Below are positions 51,712-60,253 of a stretch of 60,253 bases of DNA, one piece after another. The position numbers and the translations under genes were made by a program. The notes below the pieces were generated by a model, which worked only from the letters and a program-made list of their open reading frames with translations, was not told the origin of the DNA and made no database searches. Source of the stretch: an uncultured Peptococcaceae bacterium (GTDB taxonomy: Bacteria; Bacillota; Peptococcia; Peptococcales; Peptococcaceae); NCBI GenBank assembly GCA_937976375.1, contig CALJRU010000004.1, forward strand, positions 1 to 60,253, in the 5' to 3' direction. The first letter of the stretch is position 1. Every line of letters begins with the position of its first letter.

Positions 51712-54492
51712 TTATTCCGTGCGCAGTGCAATGACAGGATCTTTCTTCGCCGCTTTGCGCGCCGGAATCATGCCGCCAATCATCGTAATGAAAACGCTGA
51801 TCACAACGAGCACGGCCCCTGCCTGAGCAGGCAGATACACCGTCACGCTGGTGCTTTCAATGAGCTGCTTCAAAATCGCGTTGATCGGATACGTCAGCGC
51901 CACCGAAATGCCCACGCCCAAAGCGCCCGAGCACAGCCCGATGATGAGCGTTTCAGCGTTGAACACCTGCGAAATGTTGCGCTTCGACGCGCCAATCGCA
52001 CGCAGAATGCCGATTTCCTTGGTGCGCTCCAGTACAGAAATATGGGTAATAATGCCGATCATGATGCAGCTGACAATCAGCGACACCGCCACAAAGGCAA
52101 TCAGCACATATGTCACCACATTGACCATCGACGTCAGCGAATTGGTCAGAAGCGAAATGTAGTCGGTGTAGGTGATCTGTTCCTCTTCCGGCTTATCGGC
52201 ATTGTAGTTCTCAATGCACGCCGTGACGCCTTCCTTGTCTTCGAACGAGTCGGTGTAAATGCTGATCGAATACGGCGCATCCAGGCTCACCTTGCCAAAG
52301 CTCGTGAGATTGTCCTCATAGGTCACATCGCCCATGTACTGGTCGTAGAAATCCACCAGCAGCGCCTGATCTGGTCCCGATGCCAGCCACGCATCCAGCG
52401 CCGCCGCCATCGTCGCCTCGTCGCCGCCCATGCCGCTCATTGCCGCCATGGCGCTCATGTCACCGCCTTCAGCAGCGGTGCCGCTCTCCTGGGCTGCCGA
52501 GTACATCATCATCGTGTACAGCGACGCCTTTTCGCTGATGCCAAGGCCCTGCATGTAGGCCGTTGCATCGGCAGCCTTCGCTGCATCGTCGGCCGCTTCA
52601 AATTCCACACCATTGAGCACATTGACCGTTGGGTTGGCTTCCTGCGCCTGCACCACTGCGCTCTTATCGGTGTAATCGATGAGGTAATCGGTGAGCGCGC
52701 GCGTATAGGCCACATTCGACTGAATCGACGCATTTTCGCTGCCGTCCTTCGGACGCACAATCCCGCTCACCACCAGCTGCAGGCCGTTGTCGTACATCTG
52801 CTGCTGATAAGACAAATCGTCGTGTACATCCTTAAAGGTGCCATCGCCATTGTCGATGTAATAATCGCACGCCGGCACCAAACGGAAGCTCTTATTCATC
52901 AAATCCTCATAGCTCCAGGATGGCGTGTCGGCCTCTTCGCCAGCATCAAGCGCATCCTGAATGGACTTGTACGTATCGTCATCGATCACACCCAGCTGAT
53001 AGAGCACCGACGTTGGAATGCTGTTCTTATCATCGAGCACCAGCACCACTTCATTATAGGCTTCCGGCCATCTGCCGCTGACCACATCGTAGCTGTCGCT
53101 CACCACTGGGCTGATGAGTTCGTCCTCATCGCTGCCAGGGATGATCTCGTCGAAATTTTTCGCACCCACCGTCGAACCAGCCGTCATCGGATTCATGTTG
53201 ATGGCGATATCGCCGTTTTTCATGTTTTCCTGGCTTTCTTCCATTTCTTCCATGGTCGTGTTGGTGTCGCGATCGGTGTTAATCACACCGCCTGCAGCAT
53301 CCGTCGTCAGCACATCAAAATCCACATTGTACGTGTACACCACGCCATTGGTGCCCAAATACTGGTGAATGTCGCTGTCTGGATCATCCAGGTATTTCTT
53401 AAACGCCGTCAAATCGTTTTCCGTAATGCTGGCGTTCATGTTGGCGTCCATTTCCAGCAGACTGTTGTCAGCATACACCTTGTCGCGGCTCTCATCCACC
53501 TCCGCCGCTTTGCTGGCCATCAGCCCGGCACTCGACATCAGGCTCGACATATCCACCGTCTCCGCATTGATAATGATCGGATAAGCGTTCATCGCGTCCT
53601 GCTGAATGTTGCTGATATACGTATTGACCCCGGTCGACAGCGCCAAAATCAGCGCAATCCCAATAATCCCAATCGAACCGGCAAAGGCCGTCAGCAGCGT
53701 GCGCGCCTTCTTCGTCCACAGATTCTTAAACGACAGCGACAGCGACGTCCAAAACGACATCGACGCCTTGCCCATGCTGCGGTGCACCGGTGTTTCCGTG
53801 TCCACCTCGTCCGGCGCAACAGGGCGCGTATCGTCGATGATCACGCCATCTTTCAGGCGCACAATGCGCGTTGCGTACTGCTCGGCCAACTCTGGGTTGT
53901 GGGTGACCATGACCACCAAACGATCCCGCGCCACCTCTTTCAAGAGCTCCATAATCTGCACGCTCGTCTCGCTGTCCAACGCGCCAGTCGGCTCATCCGC
54001 CAGCACAATGTGCGGATCGTTCACCAGCGCGCGGGCAATCGCCACACGCTGCATCTGCCCGCCGGAAAGCTGGTTCGGACGCTTGTGGATATGCTCCGCC
54101 AGCCCCACCTTTTCCAACGCCTCACGCGCGCGCTTGCGCCGCTCTCTGCGCGACACGCCGCTGATCGTCAGCGCCAGCTCCACATTCGCCAGCACACTCT
54201 GGTGCGGAATCAGATTGTAACTTTGAAACACAAACCCGATCGTATGATTGCGGTAAGCATCCCAATCGCGGTCGCGGTACTCCTTCGTCGACACCCCGTT
54301 GATGATCAGGTCGCCGTCTTCGTAACGGTCCAGCCCGCCAATAATGTTCAGCAGCGTCGTCTTCCCAGAGCCCGACGGCCCCAGAATCGCCACGAACTCA
54401 TTATCGCGCAGATCCAGCGACACCCCGTTCAGCGCAACCTGGGTAAAATCCCCGGTGGTGTATGTTTTGCGAATATTTCTCAGTTGCAGCAT
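51712..54492 (-). CDS. MacB-type ABC exporter, ATPase fused to FtsX-like permease
   Basis: 926 residues in one chain. ATPase at 1-~235: Walker A GPSGSGKTT (39-47), Q-loop, LSGGQMQ signature (~143), Walker B LADEPTGALD (~163) and H-loop VTHN. First membrane helix near 270-295, then a large extracellular region (~300-790), then three more helices with the FtsX-type motif KEIGILRAIGASKRNI. Family role: efflux of peptides or antimicrobials, or mechanical signalling to wall enzymes. RBS GGAGG. No partner permease gene, as expected for the fused form. Confidence 0.9.
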   Translation of the reverse strand: MLQLRNIRKTYTTGDFTQVALNGVSLDLRDNEFVAILGPSGSGKTTLLNIIGGLDRYEDGDLIINGVSTKEYRDRDWDAYRNHTIGFVFQSYNLIPHQSVLANVELALTISGVSRRERRKRAREALEKVGLAEHIHKRPNQLSGGQMQRVAIARALVNDPHIVLADEPTGALDSETSVQIMELLKEVARDRLVVMVTHNPELAEQYATRIVRLKDGVIIDDTRPVAPDEVDTETPVHRSMGKASMSFWTSLSLSFKNLWTKKARTLLTAFAGSIGIIGIALILALSTGVNTYISNIQQDAMNAYPIIINAETVDMSSLMSSAGLMASKAAEVDESRDKVYADNSLLEMDANMNASITENDLTAFKKYLDDPDSDIHQYLGTNGVVYTYNVDFDVLTTDAAGGVINTDRDTNTTMEEMEESQENMKNGDIAINMNPMTAGSTVGAKNFDEIIPGSDEDELISPVVSDSYDVVSGRWPEAYNEVVLVLDDKNSIPTSVLYQLGVIDDDTYKSIQDALDAGEEADTPSWSYEDLMNKSFRLVPACDYYIDNGDGTFKDVHDDLSYQQQMYDNGLQLVVSGIVRPKDGSENASIQSNVAYTRALTDYLIDYTDKSAVVQAQEANPTVNVLNGVEFEAADDAAKAADATAYMQGLGISEKASLYTMMMYSAAQESGTAAEGGDMSAMAAMSGMGGDEATMAAALDAWLASGPDQALLVDFYDQYMGDVTYEDNLTSFGKVSLDAPYSISIYTDSFEDKEGVTACIENYNADKPEEEQITYTDYISLLTNSLTSMVNVVTYVLIAFVAVSLIVSCIMIGIITHISVLERTKEIGILRAIGASKRNISQVFNAETLIIGLCSGALGVGISVALTYPINAILKQLIESTSVTVYLPAQAGAVLVVISVFITMIGGMIPARKAAKKDPVIALRTE

Positions 54493-54560
54493 GGCGCATC
54501 CTCCAAAAAATTAGTCATAGTATCAGTATATCACGTTCATAAAACCTGCGCCACGCGAAA

Positions 54561-55250
54561 TCAATCGCCCATCTCACCGTCATAGAGATAGTCCGTCGCC
54601 GCCCCATGATACACGCGGCAAGGCATCGTTGGGTGCGGCTCGCTCGCCAGCTTGCCATCGCGCAGCGCCAGCGCATCCTCCAAATCACGCCCAATAAAGC
54701 TGCCATCAATCGGACATTCGCTATGGCACGGCAGCACCGTCGCATCCGCTGGAATCATCAGCTTCAGCTTGCGTAGACTCGCAATATAATTCTGCAAATT
54801 GCGCTTCTCACCAAACATGTAAATCGGCCCGCCATGCTGCACCGAATCCCCCGGCAACAGCAGCTTCTTCGACGCATCATAAAACGCCACACTTCCCGGC
54901 GTATGCCCAGGAATCTCAATCACCTCAAAACGATAATCGCCGCAGCGGCAAATATCGCCATCATACAGCGGCAGCAGCATCACATTCATGCCCTCCACCA
55001 TTGGCCAGTCACCAGGATGCAGACGGCACGAGCCAAAATCAGGCAGCCCGCCGCTGTGATCGCGATCAGCATGCGTCATCACCACATCCACCGGCTTGTC
55101 GGTCAGCGACAGCACCGTCTCCAGCACGCCACTGTCCGCAAAGCCCGTATCAAACAACAGCGCACGCTCGGCGCCGATCACCAAAAACTGCCGCACACGC
55201 TCGTCCTCCAGCGCGTACAACCCATCCATCAATAAACGCGTCGTCAACAT
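54561..55250 (-). CDS. metallo-beta-lactamase fold hydrolase
   Basis: 229 residues. Metal motif is HADRDHSGG near residue 60, i.e. H-x-D-x-D-H: the second position His of the classical HxHxDH is replaced by Asp, a variant I recall in some clostridial homologues. Further ligands are IPGHTPGS and LPGDSVQH, and a late CHSE. Substrate is unknown. ATG at 55250 with AAGGAGG is used. Cotranscribed with nothing obvious; it follows the terminator of the small acidic protein gene. Confidence 0.87.
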   Translation of the reverse strand: MLTTRLLMDGLYALEDERVRQFLVIGAERALLFDTGFADSGVLETVLSLTDKPVDVVMTHADRDHSGGLPDFGSCRLHPGDWPMVEGMNVMLLPLYDGDICRCGDYRFEVIEIPGHTPGSVAFYDASKKLLLPGDSVQHGGPIYMFGEKRNLQNYIASLRKLKLMIPADATVLPCHSECPIDGSFIGRDLEDALALRDGKLASEPHPTMPCRVYHGAATDYLYDGEMGD

Positions 55251-55268
55251 CGCCCATTCCTCCTTAAC

Positions 55269-55301
55269 AAAAAAAGGCCCCGAACCCTCGGGACCCCTTT
55301 C
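55269..55301 (-). terminator. terminator of the small acidic protein gene
   Basis: GGGGTCCCGA/TTCGGGGCC-type stem flanked by A-run and U-run on the minus strand, directly after the stop at 55317. Confidence 0.8.
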
Positions 55302-55316
55302 ATAGTACCTCAAACA

Positions 55317-55547
55317 TTACTTTTCGTCTTCGTCGTCGCAGACAACCTGCACACCGAACTTAGAAGCAGTTTCTACAACATTGTCGCAGCCATCGAAATC
55401 CTGAACGTGGATTGCGTTCTTATCAGCTTCGGCCTTGTCGTCTTCGTCGTTGCAAACAACCTGAACGCCAACCTTAGAAGCAACTTCCTTTACGTCTTCG
55501 CAGTATTCGTCTTCAACAAAATCACGTAAATCAACACGCTGAGTCAT
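55317..55547 (-). CDS. small acidic Cys protein with internal duplication
   Basis: 76 residues, strongly acidic (Asp/Glu about a third), with no signal peptide. Two copies of one unit: residues ~9-38 and ~50-76, each ending (V/F)GVQVVC(N/D)DEDxK. Each copy has two Cys exactly 16 apart (16 and 32; 54 and 70). I recognise no family. AAGGAG ribosome site and consensus promoter (55598-55626) make it a real and probably strongly expressed gene, single in its transcript. Metal binding, redox role, or peptide precursor are all possible; no maturation enzyme is adjacent beyond the MBL and ABC genes. Confidence 0.7.
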   Translation of the reverse strand: MTQRVDLRDFVEDEYCEDVKEVASKVGVQVVCNDEDDKAEADKNAIHVQDFDGCDNVVETASKFGVQVVCDDEDEK

Positions 55548-55597
55548 AATCTTTCACTCCTTAGTTAAAAATGCTATCACTCGTATTCTGTAGTATC

Positions 55598-55626
55598 ATT
55601 ATAACTGTTTTCTGATCAATTCGCAA
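55598..55626 (-). promoter_or_regulatory. promoter of the small acidic protein gene
   Basis: On the minus strand TTGCGA (55626-55621), 17-base spacer, TATAAT (55603-55598); leader about 45 bases. Confidence 0.78.
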
Positions 55627-55765
55627 TAATCGTTTAACAATTCGTATAAGTTCTATTTAATGGAAGAAATACCCTCCCATTTGATGGAACAAATACACGC
55701 GTTATTTATCCCTACACTTTTGCAATGGAAAGAAACCGACCGAAATTTTTGCCCGCCCCACAATG

Positions 55766-55800
55766 CAAAAACCCTCGCCTCCCAAAGGAGACGAGGGTTT
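55766..55800 (-). terminator. terminator of the zinc-ribbon/SLH gene
   Basis: AAACCCTCG-CTCC/GGAG-CGAGGGTTT hairpin with a short U-run on the minus strand after the stop at 55833. Confidence 0.75.
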
Positions 55801-55832
55801 GCTAAAAATCACTCAGGCATAAACCTGTTTAC

Positions 55833-57581
55833 TTAGTTTACACCATGCAGCGCTTCAAGTTCGCGTTCAACTTCATCCCAATCGATCTCATCGCGGTCAC
55901 CGGTCCAATTTTCATGGTTGGTGCCATCGCTTGTGACCCATTCATATTCATGACCATTGGTTGCTTCCTGAATGTCAGCATAATACCAAGCACCCTTCTG
56001 GTTGTCTGGCCAGGTGCGCATAATGGTGTCAGGGAGCAGGTAGTCTTCATGAGGAACGCGATCGAGGGTACGGTTGACGATGGAGCATGCTTCAGCGCGG
56101 GTAATGGCTTTATTCGGCTGGAAGCTGCCATCTGGATAACCGCCGATAATGCCCTGTTCTTTTGCTGCCTGAACAGCATCGGCAAACCATTCGCTGCCGG
56201 TGATATCGCTAAACGTGCCATCGGTGTAATCCACGCTGTCGTTTTCATAGAAACGTACAGCAATAGCTGCAAATTCAGCGCGGGTGATTGGTGCATTTGG
56301 CTGGAAGGAGCCATCTTCGTAGCCAGTCAAAATGCCCATGGCACTCAGCGTGGAAACTGGCGTGTTAAACCAATCGTCACTGCTTACATCGGTAAAATCA
56401 TTGCTTTGGGTCCAGTTTTCAGCGCGTGCTTCGTCGGTAAGCAGGCGGTAGAAAATCGTGGCCACTTCGGCACGGGTGATGTTGCCCTGTGGTTTCACCG
56501 GCCAGAGATCTTCGTTGTCGGTGGCTTCACCGGTACGATAATCTTCTGGATAACCAACGATGTAAGAATAATGATCCTGGGTGTTCAGGTCTGGGGTTTC
56601 TTCATCGATGGTGCCCGGTGTTGTTTCATCGTTCCAGCGAATGTTGGTAAATGTTCTGCTCAATGTTGGATGCCACTGACGGGCAACCTCTGGATAAACG
56701 GTGGCAAGATCATTAAAGCCAGGCAGCACTTTCTTATTGGCGCAATAGGGGCATCCGCCGCCACGCTGTGTTCGACTGGACACGATCGCCTGATAAGCAT
56801 GGCCCTGGTCACAGATCCACCACACCTTGCGATTGCTCGCTGGTGCAATATGCTCCGGCCTCAAAGGGCCATTTTTTGTTGGGTGCCATTGCCGCGCGAT
56901 CTCAGGAAATTGGCTTGCAAGGTCATTTTCACCGGGAATGATTTTCTTTCCAGCGCATACAGGACAGCCGCTTCCCGCCACACGCGAAGCAACAGATGCC
57001 TGCCATTCGTGACCATGCGAACAGCACCACCACACCTTGCGTTTAGTGCCAGGGACAACATCTTTGGGCGTCAGCACGCCGTTTTTAGTGGGATGCCATT
57101 GTTGCGCCAGCTCAGGATAATTGGCTGCGAGATCATTGTCGCCCTGCAGCACCTGTTTATTGGCACAAATTGGGCAGCCTACGCCACTGACACGCGCCTT
57201 GATTTGAGCATTCCACTCATGCCCCTGTGCGCAGCGCCACCACACATGTCTGTGGCTGCCAGGCAACACATCGCTCGGTGTCAAATCGCCATTTTTATCC
57301 GGATGCCACTCTGCTGCCAAAAGTGGATAACATGTGCCAAGGTCTGTTTTTCCCTTGATCGGATTACGTCCGCTGCAATAGGGACAGCCCGTCCCACTGC
57401 CAGTGCGCGTGTGCACAGCCGCTTGCCAGCGATGACCATCCACACATCGCCACCACACCTCTCTTTTGCTTCCATAACTGGTCGTTTCCGGGGTCAGCGG
57501 GAGATTGCGTTTCGTGTCCCATTCAGCGAGCAGATCTTCTCGCCCTGTGCGATGACAAAAATCGGCCAGGCTTTCTCTCAT
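55833..57581 (-). CDS. chimeric protein: four zinc-ribbon repeats fused to three SLH domains
   Basis: 582 residues. Residues ~10-307 hold four ~70-residue repeats of a probable zinc-ribbon domain (DUF4379-like): each has VWW-C, GHxW and GCPxC with two Cys pairs, and a W-HPxKNGxLTPxD lead. A fifth repeat stops after QWHPT. From there the chain switches to an acidic segment and three SLH domains (~308-565; YSYIVGYPED, TDVSSDDWF, YPDGSFQPNKAITRAEA). No signal peptide is visible, although SLH domains act outside the cell. ATG at 57581 with GGAG nine bases upstream is preferred. The join looks like a recombination product; see findings. Confidence 0.75.
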   Translation of the reverse strand: MRESLADFCHRTGREDLLAEWDTKRNLPLTPETTSYGSKREVWWRCVDGHRWQAAVHTRTGSGTGCPYCSGRNPIKGKTDLGTCYPLLAAEWHPDKNGDLTPSDVLPGSHRHVWWRCAQGHEWNAQIKARVSGVGCPICANKQVLQGDNDLAANYPELAQQWHPTKNGVLTPKDVVPGTKRKVWWCCSHGHEWQASVASRVAGSGCPVCAGKKIIPGENDLASQFPEIARQWHPTKNGPLRPEHIAPASNRKVWWICDQGHAYQAIVSSRTQRGGGCPYCANKKVLPGFNDLATVYPEVARQWHPTLSRTFTNIRWNDETTPGTIDEETPDLNTQDHYSYIVGYPEDYRTGEATDNEDLWPVKPQGNITRAEVATIFYRLLTDEARAENWTQSNDFTDVSSDDWFNTPVSTLSAMGILTGYEDGSFQPNAPITRAEFAAIAVRFYENDSVDYTDGTFSDITGSEWFADAVQAAKEQGIIGGYPDGSFQPNKAITRAEACSIVNRTLDRVPHEDYLLPDTIMRTWPDNQKGAWYYADIQEATNGHEYEWVTSDGTNHENWTGDRDEIDWDEVERELEALHGVN

Positions 57582-57619
57582 GCCTGTCATCTCCAATTCA
57601 CTGAAAATTCAATCCTATG

Positions 57620-57681
57620 TTAATTAAAAAGTAGTGCCCTCAGATGGGCAGTCTATGAAGATGCCATTAGAGAGCACTACT
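57620..57681 (-). terminator. terminator of the S-layer-like protein gene
   Basis: Long hairpin: AGTAGTGC-CTC pairs with GAG-GCACTACT (57630-57681), with an inner stem, and on the minus strand it is followed by U-rich sequence. It ends the 57740 gene before the chimeric gene. Confidence 0.75.
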
Positions 57682-57739
57682 CAGTTATGATATTGCCAAC
57701 AGCATGCCGTTAGCAACTATATGGTAACTTCGTCACCGA

Positions 57740-60097
57740 TTAGCTCTGGAATACAACGCTTGCGGTCAGGTTGTTATCATCATAGAGTGGGGTCACTTCG
57801 AAGCCCATTGCTTCAGCAGCAAAACGGATTGGTACATAAGTACGATCGCCCTGAATCACTGCTTCGGTGTCCATGGTGGCTTCTTCACCATTGATGGTGT
57901 AAGTAGCTTCACCAATAGTCATAACGATGGTCTGTTCATTGTATTTAATGGTAACAGTACGGTTATCGTTATCCCATTCTACGTCAGCATCAAAACCTTC
58001 AGCGAGTGCACGGATAGGAACCATGGTTCTCCAGTTGCTGTCAACGTATGGTGCAGCGTCCATGGTGAAGAGCTGCTTGTCAACAACATACTGGGAAGAG
58101 CCGATAGTCATGGTTACGTTGTGATGTGCAACAATATCGCCATCGCCTACGGTGTACTTGAGATTACCAGCATAGATTTCAGTACCAGCTTTTACATACA
58201 CAGCCACTTCAACTTCAGTGTCTGCGGTAGCATAAATGGTCAGGGAACCCTTGCCATTTGCTACATCATGACCCCACTTCTTGTTGGCAGTCACAGTTAC
58301 TTTTGCATCTTCGTTGCTCTGGTCAACGAGGTATGCATAAATTTCGCCTTCAACTTTTGCAACGTTGCCGTCAGCGTCAACAACGCTTACGGTCACTTCG
58401 TTGTCAGTATTGACAGGGCCTTCGGTTGGATCAAATGCGAGATCCTTGGAATAGTAGGAATCCACAACAGTCAGTTCAACAGTAGCACCAATGCCGGTCT
58501 TGCGATCAAAACCAGTTACAGTGATGCTGGAACCAAGCAGGGTTTCATTTGCTTCGATGTCTTCTTCGGTTGCGAAGAATCTGTTGCTATAATGAGTATC
58601 CTGACGTTTTGCATCGCCATTGAAGCCAAATTCTACGTTGTCAGCTTTTACTTTGATGCCGTTTTCGTCAACATAGGTGCCTACAGCCATAACAGTCTGG
58701 CCAAGGGTGACTTTGCCATCAAGCTTGGTCCATTCTTCAGCTGGGGTAACGTCTGGGTTGGTCATGTATTCATGGCCATAGAGATCGATTTCCAGGCTCT
58801 GGGTGGTGCCATATTTTGCAACATTGAAGCTTGCAGAAGCATAGTCACCACTTTCGAGGGCAACGCGTACGGTGTAAGCCCCAGGAATGAGGTCTTCTTT
58901 GACGCCTGTGTAGAACAAGGTGTAGTTGTCGCCATCTGGAATCAGTACAAAATCACTTTCATCAAGCAAATCTTCTGGCTGCTTGGTTACACGAAGATTT
59001 TTAGCATGATTGTCGGCATCAAGGTCAGCAGCAGGTTCGCTGTCAGAGAGATCGCCAGAGATGATGTTGCCTGCTACATCAGTGATGGTGAACTGTACAG
59101 CATCGGAAAGGTTGCGGTTTGCAAAATCATTCCAACGGCTGTCGGTACCAGCGAGGACATAGCCGCCATCTTTGGTGGTATCAATGTCGTAAGCGCTGAC
59201 TGTTTCGGTCAGAACACGCAGAGTGTATTCTTCACCAGCAATGCTGATGTAGATCGGTACATCTCTCTTGTCGTTCATGGTGAAGCTGAAGGTGAATTTA
59301 CCAAGGTTGTCAGTGGTGGTGGTCATGCTGCCGCTTTCAGTAGCAACGAACTGAAGGTTTTCACCGTCGCCAGAAGTCAGCACAACTTCAGTGCCTTCTG
59401 GAACTGGGGTGTTGCTGTCATCGCGATAAGCATAACCAGTGACTTCGTACTCATCGGTGCCATTCTGATCAAAATCGCTACCAGTCAAATCTACGCTATC
59501 AATGGTGTTGTCATCGTCAAAGGTTGCAATTTTATCATTACCATGATTGAGAACAACTTCTGCAACTTCAAAGTCTGCAGGTGCCACATTAACCTTAATA
59601 GGCGCTTTTCCATTCAAGAATTGGAAATTAGATTCAAAGCTGCCATCTACAGTTGCGGAAGCTTTAATATCACCAACACCAGCATAGATGTAGAAAGTAC
59701 CTTCACGGTTAAAGGTTACGGTAACTTCGGTGTCATTGGTAACTACTTCATCAATCTTGAACATGTTGTTATTAACATCACAGGATTGTACATTGTTGCT
59801 AAATGTTACAGCATCTGCGGCATAATTGCCTGCACTATCAGTTACCCAAAGTTTCACATCTTGAGCACTTCCAAGTGGCTTGTTGGTACCTACGCCAGTT
59901 GCATCATTAACAGAAAAACTAATGGTTTCTGTATCGTCATTAGCAACGACTTCGATTTCTGTACTGCCATTAACGGAGATCTTACTTGCATTAACAGAAA
60001 CTTCTCCATTAGCCGCGAAAGCAGCAGCAGGAACCAAAGTCAGAACGAAGGCTGCCATGGTAACCAGCGCTACAATCTTTTTAGAGATCTTATTCAA
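57740..60097 (-). CDS. S-layer-like secreted protein with C-terminal copper-amine-oxidase-type domain
   Basis: 785 residues. Signal peptide (KISKKIVALVTMAAFVLTLVP, cleavage likely at AFA-A near residue 28). Most of the chain is beta-rich with many Asp/Thr residues, resembling S-layer or cell-wall stalk proteins. The last ~120 residues contain two copper-amine-oxidase-N-terminal-like motifs (NWRTMVPIRALAEGFDADVEWD and RTYVPIRFAAEAMGFEVTP), a module common on Bacillota surface proteins. No SLH domains. The start is TTG at 60097 with GGGAGG at eight bases. Hairpin-rich leader and probable high expression. Confidence 0.83.
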   Translation of the reverse strand: MNKISKKIVALVTMAAFVLTLVPAAAFAANGEVSVNASKISVNGSTEIEVVANDDTETISFSVNDATGVGTNKPLGSAQDVKLWVTDSAGNYAADAVTFSNNVQSCDVNNNMFKIDEVVTNDTEVTVTFNREGTFYIYAGVGDIKASATVDGSFESNFQFLNGKAPIKVNVAPADFEVAEVVLNHGNDKIATFDDDNTIDSVDLTGSDFDQNGTDEYEVTGYAYRDDSNTPVPEGTEVVLTSGDGENLQFVATESGSMTTTTDNLGKFTFSFTMNDKRDVPIYISIAGEEYTLRVLTETVSAYDIDTTKDGGYVLAGTDSRWNDFANRNLSDAVQFTITDVAGNIISGDLSDSEPAADLDADNHAKNLRVTKQPEDLLDESDFVLIPDGDNYTLFYTGVKEDLIPGAYTVRVALESGDYASASFNVAKYGTTQSLEIDLYGHEYMTNPDVTPAEEWTKLDGKVTLGQTVMAVGTYVDENGIKVKADNVEFGFNGDAKRQDTHYSNRFFATEEDIEANETLLGSSITVTGFDRKTGIGATVELTVVDSYYSKDLAFDPTEGPVNTDNEVTVSVVDADGNVAKVEGEIYAYLVDQSNEDAKVTVTANKKWGHDVANGKGSLTIYATADTEVEVAVYVKAGTEIYAGNLKYTVGDGDIVAHHNVTMTIGSSQYVVDKQLFTMDAAPYVDSNWRTMVPIRALAEGFDADVEWDNDNRTVTIKYNEQTIVMTIGEATYTINGEEATMDTEAVIQGDRTYVPIRFAAEAMGFEVTPLYDDNNLTASVVFQS

Positions 60098-60253
60098 TAT
60101 ATTTCCCTCCCAATTAAATTTCTACAGTCTTTCCCTGCTGTAGTCAGGGCTGTGGAGGTTTCCACAGAGGTTTGCAGAGAGAAGCCTGTCTGCAATCAGG
60201 CGTTGGGGTTCCCTGCCCAACTCAGGCTGGCTGGCTCGGGACTCGCCGCCCGC
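60098..60253 (-). promoter_or_regulatory. hairpin-rich 5' leader of the S-layer-like gene
   Basis: On the minus strand, four consecutive hairpins precede the ribosome site: GTTGGG/CCCAAC, GCCTG/CAGGC, CTGTGGA/TCCACAG and CTACAG/CTGTAG. The promoter is beyond the window edge or not recognisable. Long structured leaders are typical of S-layer genes and stabilise mRNA. Confidence 0.6.

Noticed and set aside
50854..54585. Plus-strand open frame of more than 1200 codons across the TauE and ABC genes
   Set aside because: It is the mirror of two clearly real minus-strand genes; its product is Arg/His-rich without any domain.
55845..57623. Plus-strand frame opposite the zinc-ribbon/SLH gene
   Set aside because: Shadow of the repeat gene; hydrophobic reading without a start signal.
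1..60253. CRISPR arrays, insertion sequences, prophage or integrase genes
   Set aside because: No regularly spaced repeat array and no transposase or integrase motif was seen in any real frame.

Overview
The window reads as a chromosomal segment of an anaerobic Bacillota (Firmicutes) bacterium. Support: consistent strong AGGAGG-type ribosome sites, the gene orders dnaX-ebfC-recR and infC-rpmI-rplT, RNase M5 next to ksgA, two large cell-surface proteins with SLH domains plus a smaller SLH protein, several intrinsic terminators with long U-tracts, and frequent TTG/GTG starts. Genus cannot be fixed from sequence alone; Clostridia or Negativicutes are both possible. The left 9.7 kb has noticeably more AT-rich spacers than the housekeeping core, and the 45-55 kb surface/export region is GC-rich.

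Layout. 0.04-1.4 kb: HTH regulator with a membrane tail plus a small membrane protein. 1.7-9.75 kb: an accessory catabolic block with a glutamate-symporter-like transporter, a divergent YtcJ-like amidohydrolase behind two back-to-back palindromes, two tandem LysR regulators and two tandem MFS paralogues. 9.8-21.8 kb: housekeeping core with murA, citrate synthase under a CRP/FNR-like site, tRNA-Gly, threonine dehydratase, then a tightly coupled run rnmV-ksgA-phosphoglucomutase-pgi-dnaX-ebfC-recR and tRNA-Leu. 21.9-30.6 kb: HD hydrolase, acyltransferase/SGNH pair, AraC regulator, small secreted protein, GH73-like glucosaminidase coupled to a third MFS paralogue, YfcE phosphodiesterase, and a Y-family DNA polymerase with its small partner. 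30.8-35.8 kb: a CprK-like Crp/Fnr regulator upstream of an arylsulfotransferase - SLC13 transporter - MFS operon. 35.8-42.9 kb: second HTH-membrane regulator, SLH protein, SDR, a cluster of two YbaK-type tRNA-editing proteins around a patatin-like hydrolase, BirA, and the rplT-rpmI-infC operon with its leader. 43-55.3 kb: K+/H+ antiporter, a 1806-residue SLH surface protein, TauE-type permease, fused ABC exporter, MBL hydrolase, and a 76-residue acidic protein with an internal duplication. 55.8-60.2 kb: an unusual zinc-ribbon/SLH chimera and an S-layer-like secreted protein with a hairpin-rich leader.

The most distinctive items are the zinc-ribbon/SLH chimera, the duplicated acidic Cys protein with its own strong promoter, the arylsulfotransferase operon with a CprK-type operator candidate, the twin palindromes before the amidohydrolase, helically phased half-sites before the Y-family polymerase and the giant SLH gene, and the ATC start of infC. 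All functional calls rest on reading motifs by eye; no database search was possible.
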